This document shows positions 25,200 to 35,196 of a DNA stretch of 64,000 nt, piece by piece (within the stretch, counting starts at the first letter, position 1; each line of letters opens with the position of its first letter). The DNA is from Glossina fuscipes. Lineage: Eukaryota; Arthropoda; Insecta; Diptera; Glossinidae. The stretch spans positions 885,261 through 949,260 of the forward strand of contig NW_024003803.1 in the NCBI RefSeq assembly GCF_014805625.2. Reading direction: 5' to 3'. Position numbers and translations under genes: made by a program. The notes under the pieces were generated by a model, which saw only the letters and a list, made by a program, of their open reading frames with translations, was not told where the DNA came from and did not search any database.

Positions 25200-25860
25200 T
25201 CTGTTAAATGTTGACCACTTCCTGGAAATTTTACATTTTATTCTCTGTTATCAAAATTCAAAGACCTTATGGAACCATTAAGCATCTTACGGAAGGTCAG
25301 ACATTCACTGAATAACATTAAAAGCAAGCAACTTGGTATTTATCATAAACCGTGCAGATTATCTCCTGAGAAACTTAAAATTGCACCAAGTGATTTCAAT
25401 TATATAACGCAGATGTTTACACGATATTTCAAGTCTTTAACATGGCAAGTCAATCTTTTCCAAAGTAGATTTGGCAAAAGCTTATTTCGAAATCGCTTTG
25501 GAAGTGGCAGATATACCCGAAAGAGCCACTATCAAGCCAATAGGGCTTTCACATTTAAAGGGATGACATTTGGTTTGCGTAATGCAGCATAAATTTGTCA
25601 AAGACTTATACATGATGTCCTAAAAGGCTGCGAATTTTGTTACGTATATACTGACAATATTCTTATCATTTCTGCAAACTTGCAAAAACATAAGGAGCAC
25701 TTTAAAACATTCTAGTTGATTAAAATTCTATGGCGTGACAATAAATTGTGGAGGGTGCTAAATCAGGAGAAGCAATTTAGCTTCCTAAGGGCTTTTAATA
25801 ACAGCAAAAAGATTATTACAAAATTCATATAAAAAAGAATGTATAAAAGCAATAGAAGAA
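25200..25860 (+). pseudogene. Gypsy reverse transcriptase fragment (element A)
   Basis: It starts with KPCRLSPEKLKIAPSDF, the typical entry motif of Ty3/gypsy RTs. The middle (catalytic motif A region) is scrambled. FTFKGMTFGLRNAA, the gypsy counterpart of the MPFGL-NAP motif, follows. Past a stop, RLIHDVLKGCEFCYVYTDN carries the motif C box, in which the expected second Asp is Asn. Coding stops after ANLQKHKEHF. The missing template-grip segment and the altered Asp make it inactive. Confidence 0.8.
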
Positions 25861-25869
25861 TATCAGCGA

Positions 25870-26255
25870 CCATAAAACGAACATGAGTTTGATCAATTTT
25901 TTGGTCTTATAAATTTTTATTAGTAGTCCAGCCCCAAAGTAGCCGGGACCAAAACTCTTTCCCATGATTTGCAAAAAGGTGAAAAGAGAAACGATACCCA
26001 AAAAATTATGCGGACATATGAGTTAAAAAACGCTTTACATTGCTGCTAAAAACAACTTCCCGGCATTTCGCTCCGAACCTACCCAATCGAAATATCACCT
26101 CTATTACTTTCGAATTTTAATATGGGAGCAGTTTTGAAAAAAATTTGTTAATGGTCGTTGGGTACCGCTTCGATTTTTCTCAAAGAAATTTACGGATGCA
26201 TAATGCCATTATAGCACGTACGCTTACGAATTATTAGTTGCTTCCATGTGTTTTA
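25870..26255 (+). pseudogene. Gypsy RNase H fragment (element A)
   Basis: Frames include FDQFFGLINFY (connection block equivalent to L--FLG-LNFYR), LSHDLQKGEK, and then VNGRWVPLRFFSKKFTDA followed by STYAYELLVASM. The last pair matches the RNase H segment with its W-PL-FFSKKL and YS-YDREL-A motifs, where the Glu is catalytic. Several stops interrupt it. Mariner M2 sequence starts within about 100 bases. Confidence 0.75.
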
Positions 26256-26339
26256 ATAGTGCCCTCTCTTGGTGAAAATCATAAATGTACAGAACAGTTA
26301 CATTCGATGATTTTTCATTTAGTATGATTGAGTTATTTA

Positions 26340-27275
26340 GTGTATATAAACGCTAACTTTGGAACGCTCAAAATTGCATTTTCGACATTCATTATTTTTG
26401 CTGTTTGATTTGAAGAAATCTGGTGCCGAAGAACCTTTAAACTCTTATAGAAGCTTAAATGGTGATGCTGTTCCGTCATATCCAAATTGTCGGTTTTGGT
26501 TTCAACTGCTTAGAATTGGTTATTTAGATGTCAATGACAGAGAAGAGGAGGATTAAAACAGTTCGAAGGCAATTCATTGCAAGAGTTATTGCACGAAAAC
26601 ATAACTAAAGCTCGAACAACTTAGCAGTTGATAAATCAACTGTCTGTAGACGTTTTTATGCCAAGGGAAACGTCCAAAAAGAGTAAAAATGGTTACCATA
26701 CGAATGGGCTAAAAATGCTACTTCGAACCATCTCAATATCGCGGTTTTATTGCTTGCCAGAAAAGAGTGAAGCGCTTTCATTGGCGGGTTGTGACTGGCG
26801 ATGAAAAATGGGTCTACTACGATATTCTCAAACGCAAAAAGTCATACGTTAGACCAGAAGAGCCATCCACATCGACATCGAAGCGAGGTACTAATGGCCA
26901 TAAAGTTTTGCTGTTCATAAGGCGAGATCAGCAAAGTGCCGTATATTACGAGCTGCTAAAATCGAATAAAGCTATTAATGCAGATGTCTACCGATGTTAG
27001 TTGAACAAATTGAACGATTTTTTGTTGCAAAAAAAATAGCAATAGCATTCACCAGACTTAAGTTGGCATAACAACGCTTTGCCACACGTTGCAAGTTGTC
27101 GCAGGTCAAATGGAAAGTTCTGCCACACCCAGCGTAAGCAAAGAACATAGCGTGTTCCCATTAGCACTTGTTCAGATCGATGCAGAATGACTTCACTGAC
27201 ACGCGGTTGCGAAATGCTGAAAAAGTGCAAAAATGGGTTGATGATTGGTTCGCTGCCAAACCAATACCATTCGAG
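26340..27275 (+). pseudogene. mariner transposase remnant M2, inserted in gypsy pol
   Basis: N-terminal helix-turn-helix: FRHSLFLLFDLKKSGAEE and YPNCRFWFQLLR. Then a linker with VDKSTVCRRFYAKGNVQKE, then VVTGDEKWVYYD with the first catalytic Asp intact, EEPSTSTSKRGTNGHKVLLF and VYYELLKSNKAINADVYR. The DNARPH block is degraded to HNNALPH. The region of the third catalytic Asp (normally YSPD-APSDYHLF) is altered, and M1 has the same altered bases. It separates the gypsy RNase H from the integrase, so it inserted after the gypsy copy arrived. TIRs are not visible at either end. Confidence 0.8.
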
Positions 27276-27279
27276 TAGT

Positions 27280-27790
27280 CTCTATTCTGAAAAAGTCAGA
27301 AAATTGCTTGGTTCAAAAGTTGTCAATACAGTATCCTATCATCTTCAAAATAGCGGCTAATTTGAGAACTGGCATCGAACATACAACATCCTATCATCCT
27401 CAAAACAGCGGCTAATTTGAGAACTGGCTTCGAACTTTAAAGAATGCTAATAATTGTCATTCTGATACAAAATGAGTAGATTTTTTTGCACTGCTTGGAT
27501 TTCGTAGTTTAGTAAACGCGGATACTGGTTACCGACATACTGAACTAATGTAATGGTACGACTTTGCAACTTCCTGGTCAATTTGTACCTAAGAAGACTT
27601 ACGTGGGAAATAACGGCTTGTGCGAAACATTTTGAGGGAATATGTAAAGCTTGCAAAGTAAGTCGACGGAAGTACACCTTGTTAATGGCGGCAAGGGTAT
27701 ACGTTTTAAGCCGAGTTGAAACTAAAGGGTTCTGTAGCAAGAATTGATAACAGGTTTTATTGGAAATGTAAGTAAGATAAAACACGGATA
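27280..27790 (+). pseudogene. Gypsy integrase C-terminal half (element A)
   Basis: One frame reads TSYHPQNSG, then FENWLRTLKNANNCH, matching the TAYHPQ-NG--ER-HR-LK motif of retroviral-type integrases, where the Glu corresponds to the catalytic one. FFALLGFRSLVNADTG follows, with a frame shift to YGTTLQLPGQFVPKK, the usual GPY-proximal region in Ty3/gypsy integrases. The DNA for the first motif is tandemly duplicated (57-bp period, 27310-27425), an extra lesion. Decay is heavy. Confidence 0.75.
27310..27425 (+). repeat. 57-bp imperfect tandem duplication
   Basis: CCTATCATC..GCGGCTAATTTGAGAACTGGC occurs twice in a row with a few differences. It lies over the integrase active-site motif. Confidence 0.85.
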
Positions 27791-29934
27791 TTGCTAACAA
27801 CTTATATTACTGTTAGCGCTAATAATTGGTATGAATGGATAAAATAAATTGTTTTTATTCCGGTGTTAATGAAATAAGAAAGAACACACCGCTTTACTTG
27901 CGGAGGAAAGGAATATAAATAAATCAGAAAAAATCTTACATTGGCTCCTTCGTTATTTCAATTTTCAACTTTAATTTCAATTTATTTATTTCTTAACCAC
28001 ATAACTTCTAAAAGCCAAAGATTTGATAGTTACGCATTTTAAATATTTTACCGTATTCGAGTGCTTTCACATTTAAGTTATTAAGCTCCTAAACCTCTTA
28101 CAACGTTTGTAAAGGAAAAAACCTTGTTATATATAGGGGACCATTGCCAATACGTACTTGTAGATTTTTCAAACTTGCTAATCTTTGCTTAAAGAAACTA
28201 ACCTCTGTGTTAAGAATCCTAACGTTTGTTTAAAGATGGTTTAACCAATGCGAACAGCGTACAGCGAATGACTTAGCAGCGACTGAGGTCATTATGAAGG
28301 AAATGACTGTTTGGGGATTCCTACTAGATCTGCTAAGTTGAAGTCGGCTGTAAAAGTTGTGTGCAATTGATGTTGATAATTTCGTAATTCCAACCTTGAC
28401 GGGGCAGCTAATATTAAGATAAATTTCGTTCCGTATTGTCTTTCTTTTAAATTGAGCTTTTTGAGCCAAAAATATTTTACATTTTAAGTGGGAGATCATA
28501 CGTTTGACAACGTGAATAAGAATAGCTTTTCTTACTCAGCGTTAAATTTTAAATGAATTAAGCCATGTCTGGTAGTCTGTGTGCATATTTGGAGTTTGTT
28601 GTTGACACTATTTTGATTGCAAAACTGTGAATATCGATTTCGAATTCGGTAGAAACATTGGGATTTTCTGGAGGCAGGTTTTTACTAAAATTGAACCAAA
28701 TTGGTCAGGACACACGGTTGTATTAAGGCGTGTGCTGCGTGCAACTCAATTTTTCTAAGCAAACATTTGGGTTTTTCTTCTTACTCAGAAGTTATGAAAG
28801 ATAGAAGGCTAAGATTGTCTACATTTACTTTACGAAAAAATCTACTATATATATGTTACGCTTCTCAACCATAAGATATGTAGGACAGAATGTTTTAAGT
28901 TATTGTGTATGTTCTTTAAATGAAAATGAATTATTTGCTCAGTTTGGCAGCACTCGCGCACGGTGTGGACGTATTTTTTACTTTGAAGGTAGAAATTTTG
29001 TAATTCTTTTTTTATTTTACTGCTTTATTGCTTTATACGGTTTTAAAACCTAAACTATTATGGAAGTGTTTAAATTTATTGAAATATCTTGAACTCTACT
29101 TGTAAATTATATTCATCGCTTTGTTCTGTTTCTTGATATTTTTGGTTTTTGCGATCAGTACTTGGTGCTCTTGTCAATAAGCGTCTTTTTGAATTTTGTG
29201 TCTTGCTACTTTCAAACATCTGCCTTAGTTTACGGCGTTTACGGTTTCTCTCTCGGGTTGCTGCGTTTTCAATAATATGAAGTTTTCGTGCTAATTTAAG
29301 TGGACATATTGAATACGCGACAAAGTTTTTTAAATTTTTCTTTCTTCAGAAACTCTATTTTGTCTATTGCTTTCTGACATGAATTGTTTATTTTTATCAT
29401 GTCGAACCAAAACAGGCCTGAGTGATTCATTAGTCTTTGGCTTTGCGAGCGTTATTGCCATGTGAACTGTGCAGGTATAACTGGCCGTGCTGCAGACGCA
29501 GTGCTAGTTTCTTCGAGACGATTATGTCACTTGTCACCATTCTTCTGCTCATTGCCAGCGAATCCGGTTAGGGTTTGGAGTGTTCGAAGAAAATTACCCT
29601 TTCTTCCATTGCAGACTTAACTGGTAGTACCAATAGTACCAATAAGTCGGGAAGTCCTGCTGGTGTCAGCTACGCTGTAGTGGCAAGGGTATCTCCTGTC
29701 AGTTATGGCGTTAAGTTTATTCAGTCTACATAGGTAAAAGTATCAACAAAAACAATAAATCGTCGTCGCCGCCTAATTGTTTGTATTGTACAGGTCGCAC
29801 AAGCTGCGCAAGCAAGTGTAGTCACTCTCTGTATTTTCTCCCCAACACAAAATTCTCTACCCGTGATTCCTATTGTTCCTTATACGGATGAGGCCGTAGT
29901 CTATTCGACCAAAATTCTGTTTTAATTTCCACAT
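27791..29934. other. No firmly recognisable gene
   Basis: Frames at 28230-28499 and 28853-29053 match nothing I know. On the minus strand near 29130-29320 a stretch of about 90 codons includes ENAATRERNRKRRKLRQMFE, which is strongly basic but has no Met before it and no family match. Confidence 0.35.
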
Positions 29935-30133
29935 AGACCTTTTTTCAAGGAAAGCTAGGTCAGCGAGAGGCTTTATTAAGGAGTGCTTCAAAGGGCTGGG
30001 GGATCCTTACATTACAAAAACGATATATATGCGCTTAATTGCGTCAACACTTGAGTTTGCCTCTGTTGTGTGCTCTCCTTCCTATGGGTGTTATGTAGAT
30101 TTAATGGATGCGCTCAAAAGCAATTCTTGCTGC
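29935..30133 (+). pseudogene. Jockey/CR1-type RT C-terminal scrap, copy J4
   Basis: The frame reads KARSARGFIKECFKGLGDPY, then ITKTIYMRLIASTLEFASVV and SPSYGCYVDLMDALK. It parallels J1 residues KARSALGFIKRWSKELDDPF through SPSYRCYVDSIESVQ, a block downstream of the polymerase core. It ends exactly where LTR fragment B begins (30134), after sequence equivalent to J1's KQFLLL. Confidence 0.8.
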
Positions 30134-30418
30134 TATCCCCCACCGCCGTGGCGGGGTATGGTGTGGTTCGCATGTGAGGGGAGGTCGGGGGACAGTGGAT
30201 AGTTGCCAACGGACAAAGGACGGACAGACGACATGAGGTAGAGTACAGTATCACCCAGCATAAATGAATACCACGTACTTATTCTTTCTTTTCGCTGGTG
30301 CATATATGTGTTTAAGTAGTTAATTTAATTTTTGTTTTGTAATGCGGCGCGGCGGGAAAGAGAGAAAAAAAAGGGTCTCACAAACCGCTCTACCGCGAGC
30401 ACGCCAGGTCGCGTTACA
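30134..30418 (-). mobile_element. Long-LTR fragment, copy B
   Basis: Minus-strand LTR end starting TGTAACGCGACC at 30418. It matches copy C closely: both share the block CTCGCGGTAGAGCGGTTTG, a CGCGCCGC block, and the hairpin CACCGCC-GGCGGGG at the far side. It stops just beyond the hairpin, where copy C continues for a further 1.8 kb, so B is truncated or recombined. Its inner edge lies directly against RT scrap J4. Confidence 0.75.
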
Positions 30419-30423
30419 AAGTA

Positions 30424-30475
30424 AACAATTTTATTAATAAAGTCAATTAATTTTATTAATAAAGTCATTTAATTT
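30424..30475 (+). repeat. Two-unit tandem repeat
   Basis: TTTTATTAATAAAGTCA occurs twice, separated by about five bases, next to the end of LTR fragment B. It is too short to interpret further. Confidence 0.7.
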
Positions 30476-31774
30476 CAAGCATTTCATTTATTGAATACTC
30501 ACGCTTTTGGTCTCATCAATTTTGGGAATTTCAAAGAGTGCAATTCTTGAGGGAAACAGCCGAGTAAACCTACTCTGGAAAAGTATATTGGATTCATAGG
30601 GCCCCTCTGTCCCACACAACTATTTTATAAGGGTTTAATCTTGGGACAATTATGTCGAAAAAATGAAAAGAAAATAAGGGTCAAGTATTACGCTGATTTG
30701 TTTATGAACAACTAGCACAACACAATCAACAACTAAAAATTATAAAATTGAAGCAATTTTAACAAAACAAATCAAAAGAAAAAATGTGAAAGGATTTATC
30801 GGTTTAAGAAAAGTAAACTTTTACAAACGATGTGTGCTTTCCATATGTATAATTATAGGTTTATTTTTTGATTTTTTTTGTAATTGCTTTTTGTATGTGT
30901 TTAGAAGCTCACATGCGATAAACTGTGAGGTAAAGGATGCCACTCCAATTAAGCAAGGAGAGCAAATGGAAATTACTAACTTTCATTTTTAACATGAATA
31001 ATTATTTTTTCTCAGATATTCAGCGTGTCATGAAAAGACTTATAAAGTCAAAAGGGGACTTGATTCTAGCATTTTCAATTTTGGTCTCAGATATTTATAA
31101 ATTATTAAATGAATTTACCTATAAAGAATATATAGCGCTTTTTTTTTAAAATCTCTTATAAAGGGAATTTTTAATTTTTGAATACTTTTTTTTTTTTAAT
31201 ATAAATTTCATCATTTAAAATTTTTGTTTTGATTTGGTTTTAATTTGTGTACTAATGGCTTAAATGTCATGATATGTTGAAGGCGTCTGAAGGCGGGTAC
31301 TATCTAAAAACTATATGAATTCGCTAATTGTGGTGTTTACTGATTGTATGCTTCACTAATGTTTATGTGAACACAATTTATGTACTAAAATCAAATACGA
31401 TCAGTTTTTCAAATCATATGATTTTGCTGCCATGGTGCTATGCACGTCTATTATGTTACTTGTTTAGAGGATTGTTGCAATGCGCGACGCAAATACTGCC
31501 ATCCTGTTCAGCGCTTAAAATGCAAATGAAGTTCTGGATAGCAAGTTTACTAGATGAATTTATTTAAATTTTTTGTGTCATATGCAAAGTAAAGTGGCAT
31601 GTGAACTGATAACTAATTCGTCATGTAGAGCGGATACCGGATTGCCGGGGCATGCTTGTAATTGAGACGTTTTTCATTAGAATTTTTCCAGCAGAGCCGT
31701 TACGCATCAGAAAACTGGCTAACGTTTTTGTTTTGCCGACAATTTTGATTTGTTTTTTCAGTTATTAGATCTAA
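30476..31774. other. No recognisable gene
   Basis: A+T-rich, with T runs near 31190. Frames at 30786-31149 and 31328-31567 are unassigned. Confidence 0.4.
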
Positions 31775-31893
31775 AAAATTAATATTTTTTATGTGGCCCC
31801 TTGCTCCTTATAATGAAAGCTATTTGACATGGATTTGACCAATTTTTTAATATATAGTCGGGCGGTATTTTTCCCATTCTTGCTTTAAGACTT
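31775..31893 (-). pseudogene. Tc1 transposase, C-terminal part (3' of LTR C)
   Basis: The minus strand reads VLKQEWEKYRPT and then, with shifts, KIGQIHVK-LSL and ARGH. This matches the C-terminus of Tc1-group transposases: LW-W--IPP----KLV-SMP-R----I-A-GG. It directly continues the frame that is broken at 33988, once the 2.1 kb LTR between them is disregarded. One copy of the 4-bp duplication is at 31890-31893. Confidence 0.75.
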
Positions 31894-32020
31894 TGTAACG
31901 TCCGTGAACAAATTTAGGGTAGGGTGTCAGTCGGCATGTGTCAGCCGAAAACATAGCAATAACGGCATCCCGTTATGCAAAATCGCGTGATTTTGCGGTT
32001 CATTCTTTTTTTTGCAAGAA

Positions 32021-32036
32021 TAGCGGCTAGCCGCTA
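32021..32036. promoter_or_regulatory. 16-bp perfect palindrome in LTR C
   Basis: TAGCGGCTAGCCGCTA is identical to its own reverse complement. The identical 16 bases occur at 60199-60214 in LTR E, while the sequence around them has diverged, so this may be a protein-binding site kept by selection or a cruciform former. Confidence 0.5.
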
Positions 32037-32685
32037 AGTAGCCAAATCAAAAGAAAAAACAAAAAGAGAAAATCATACCAAGAAAATAGGTTACGGTATT
32101 GGTTTGTTTTGCCAGCTAGTGGGAGTCAGTTTTGAGCAGTGAAACAGAAAAGTTCTTGTGATATGCTCCTTGTCGTTGTGTGGGTATAATCGTACGGAGA
32201 GTTATTAAAAATAGGGCGAAAACACAAAAGAAAGAAAAACAAAATAATTGAAAAATATCCGTACAAAAGACAAAATTGAATTATTATTGAAAACTTTAAA
32301 CAAAAAGAGGCAAATTATTAAATTAAAGCAAAAAGTTCAAAAAGAAAAAGGAAAAGGCCATTTATGCAACTTCCAAAAGGGACAGACCAGAGCCCAACAA
32401 ATGAAAAGTCGTTTAACTGAACATAAAAAGATAATACTTTGCATTTAAGAAAAGTGATAAAATTATTTAAGTCACTGTTTGTGTTGCAATAACAGTGAAT
32501 AAAAAAAGCTAATTTGATGTGTGACTCTACGTTGCGTTAGAAGAAGAAAAATAGAACAGGATTGTAGTCATCCTCAACTTTCAGGAAAAAAAATTGAAAA
32601 GAATTTGTTTTGCGCGGATAGTTGATTAATGAAACCGGTGACGTAGAAAGCTAAATGTACATATGGGAGTATATATAAAAAAAAG

Positions 32686-33040
32686 GCATTTTATGTGTAA
32701 GAAAAAAAGATTGTAAAGGAATTGTTTTACGAGAATAAGTAATTATTGAAGCAATTGACGTAAAGAATTAAATATATATATATATCCAAGCATATATGAG
32801 AAGAATGCATTTTTATGTGTAAGAAAAAAGCTTCTAAAGAAATTGTTTTACGAGAATGTGCAAGAAAAGAAAACCAAGAAGAAAAAAAAACGAAAATTGT
32901 GCAACAATTATTTGTAAAAATTTGTAAAAATTAAACTTAAGATGAATGTATGAGTAGAACAGTTTACATTGAAAACAGTACAGTAGAATGTGCAAGGAAA
33001 AAAACCAAGAAGAAAAAAAATAAAAAATTGTGAGACAATT
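32686..33040 (-). repeat. Internal duplications in LTR C
   Basis: TTATGTGTAAGAAAAAA..GAATTGTTTTACGAGAAT recurs about 122 bases later (32686 and 32808). GAATGTGCAAG..ACCAAGAAGAAAAAAA recurs about 130 bases apart (32854 and 32985). These account for part of the extra length over LTR E. Confidence 0.8.
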
Positions 33041-33987
33041 ATTTGCAAAAGTTTATGAATTTGTTAGTACAAGAGATTATAAAAACTGTGCAACAAATAT
33101 GTATAAAAATTTGTAAAGTACATTTTAAGAGAAATTTATTTCTGTATTAATAAGAACCGCCAAATGTAAAGGATATGACATGATCACCCAAGAAATAAAT
33201 GAAAGAAATTGTGTTTGTCATAGTCAAAGATTTGAAGAAGTTTCTTTTTAAAGGCGATTGTGAGTGACTGGAAAAAAAGATAATCAAGCTTACTAGAGCA
33301 GCATATACGCATATCACTATGGATATGAACAAATTTTTATATAAGTAATCGCGACAAAGTATTGATGAAAATAATTTAACTAAAAGAAAAAGAAAGAAAA
33401 GCAAACGCTATCCACGTAATAAGAAAAGAAGGGAAAGTGATTAAAGGGCTCTGGCGATGTGGAAAGGTCGAATGAAGGGCAAGCAATCGCGAAAGGGCGT
33501 ACGTGAATACATGTAATGTTGTGGAGAGTGGAAGAAGAAGATCCATTAGACTAGTGGAGTGAATTAATACGTGGTGGCTTAACCCTCAGCGAAGACTTAA
33601 AAACAGAAAAAGGGAGAAACAGTAGTCAACTTAAGGCAGCACTACAGCAGTAACGGTCCAAACAACAGGTATCATTTTCTTGTATCCCATGTACTGTTGT
33701 TTTCTGAAAATGATTGGCTAGGTAGGTATACCCCACCGCCGAGGCGGGGTATGGTGTGGTGTGCAGGTGAGGGGAGGTAGGTGGACTATGAACGGATACC
33801 AGTGGACAAAGTACAAGCCTACGGACGATATACCGGACCAACGACGTGTTAATTTGGTTTAACATGATTTTTTTTCTGTTTGGTAGTTTAACTTCTTTTA
33901 TTTTTTTATTATTCTAACGCGGCGCGGCGGGCAAGAGAAGAAAAAGGAGTCTCGCAAACCGCTCTACCGCGAGCACGCTTCGTTACA

Positions 33988-34400
33988 ACTTTCTTAACTT
34001 TGGTTTGGCGTACTCCTGAACCTTTTTGTTAAGACGGTGCCATAAAGTTTCTACTGGCTTTATGTCATTGCTTTGAGGTGGTGTTTCCAGTCGTGGAGTC
34101 GTTGTACAGCAGCTAGGATCATTCTGTGTAGACATTGTGTTATGGATTATTGTCTTGATAAAAGTAGCAGCCATCATTAAGATTCAATTCGACCACCCAT
34201 ATAGTGCAAAGATCTACGTCCTGTTGCAGAAAATGAGCCTCAGAAGAGCACTGAACCGCATCTATTTTTTACACTCGGTCTCATGTTATTCAAGCGAAGC
34301 TACGCTCTTTGTCTTCTCCAATAACAGACGATACGACCCAAAAACATTAAATTTATTTTCGTCAGTAAACAAAACGGTTTTCCAAAAAAAATTAATTAGT
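33988..34400 (-). pseudogene. Tc1 transposase, catalytic part (5' of LTR C)
   Basis: Right to left: VLFTDENKFNVFGS (the DE-KF--FGSD block with a catalytic Asp), a degraded middle, NDPSCCTT (the DNDPKHT block with the second Asp), and ETPPQSNDIKPVETLWHRL (normally W-AQSPDLNPIE-LW, with the third catalytic acid). It ends PKLRK at the LTR C boundary. The last part continues at 31893 in the same frame. There are several stops upstream. The second ACTT copy is at 33988-33991. Confidence 0.8.
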
Positions 34401-34487
34401 GATTACTTAAATTATGTTAGGTACAAAACAAATTATGTATATACATGTTATACAGGTAAAATATATAAGATGAGTAACCTTAAAACT
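34397..34487 (+). repeat. 91-bp dispersed repeat, copy 1 (partner 37310-37400)
   Basis: TTACTTAAATTA-GTTAGGTACAAAACAAATTAT-TATATACATGTTATACA and onward is nearly identical in both places and in the same orientation. The pair flanks copy J1. The family is unknown; it may be the end of a short inverted-repeat transposon. Confidence 0.8.
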
Positions 34488-34799
34488 ACTTGAACCTTGT
34501 TGTCAAAATTTACAAAAAACCAATATTAGGATTTGTATTAAACGTACATATTAAAACTTATCTTAAAAAGATATGATTATTCATTTATTTATTTATTTTA
34601 ATTCTACTAATACATGAAACTCAACTAAACAAATAACAGTCGAGTTCAATTGGCACTTAAAGCAAAACTTATATTAATTAATAATAAAGCTTAGTTTAAT
34701 TACAATAAAACAAATACGAAGAAAAAAAGAAAGAAATGAATGTACACAACCAGCATAGAGCCACGCTTACAACCGGTACAGGACCAAATTGCAAATGAA

Positions 34800-35196
34800 C
34801 CCGTAAGCTGTCGCAAACATGCATAAGCCTGGCAACCGATAATAATTAACAACAATTCATTTTCGAATCGTAACGACTTTTTATGGCTAAAAGCTACTTC
34901 AAGTACGACATAGGTAAATCACGCGTATTAAGCAATGTTGCTTTAATGGACTTTAAAGAGTCCGTTAATGAGAATAAGTGATAGACGTCATTTAGGTTCT
35001 TGCAAACTACTCTGAGCAGATTGAACAGCTCATAATTATATTTACAATGACTAAGCTTAACCAAGATAAAGTGCCTGGAGAAGCGGTTAGGGACATTAAA
35101 GTTTATTTCACCAAGTAATGAAGGCGAGTCAATAGCACCATTTATTACTTTGATTATAAAGGCAACACCAAGAACAAACCTACGTTTCTGAAGAGA
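34800..35196 (-). pseudogene. C-terminal region of J1 ORF2, frameshifted
   Basis: After the break the minus strand continues RRFVLGVAFIIKVINGAIDS and NVPNRFSRHFILV, ending near SLKSIKATLLNTRD. This is the usual C-terminal segment after the polymerase in this family. The same DNA is recognisable in J2 at 12900-13140. Confidence 0.75.

Larger units (their letters stand above)
24629..27790 (+). mobile_element. Internal region of decayed Ty3/gypsy element (A), with mariner inserted
   Basis: Downstream of LTR A come, in the standard gypsy order, protease, RT, RNase H and integrase pieces, all on the plus strand and all broken. The space between LTR and protease is only about 100 bases, so gag is deleted. 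A mariner (M2, about 26340-27275) separates RNase H from integrase. Ty3/gypsy elements with LTRs of 1-2 kb are known in flies (Ulysses and Osvaldo), and a relationship to that group is my inference from LTR size and 4-bp duplications. No 3' LTR or envelope gene is visible. Confidence 0.7.
31894..33987 (-). mobile_element. Solo long LTR, copy C (2094 bp)
   Basis: Element boundaries are read directly. On the plus strand it begins TGTAACGTCCG at 31894 and ends CTTCGTTACA at 33987, flanked by ACTT on both sides. Its 5' end (minus strand) matches A, B, D and E near CGGTAGAGCG. Its 3' end matches E (TGTAACGnCCGnGAACAAA and TAGCGGCTAGCCGCTA). No internal genes are present, so it is a solo LTR left by LTR-LTR recombination or a non-autonomous unit. 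It is longer than A and E partly because of internal duplications around 32686-33040. It lies inside a Tc1 transposase gene. Confidence 0.85.

Noticed and set aside
28940..29090. Possible second copy of the I-element 5' untranslated region (compare 48075-48240)
   Set aside because: Only T-rich composition and short scattered words agree, too little to claim homology by eye.
29130..29320. Basic minus-strand stretch (ENAATRERNRKRRKLRQMFE) resembling a bZIP basic region
   Set aside because: No heptad leucines follow, no Met precedes it, and adjacent frames are broken.
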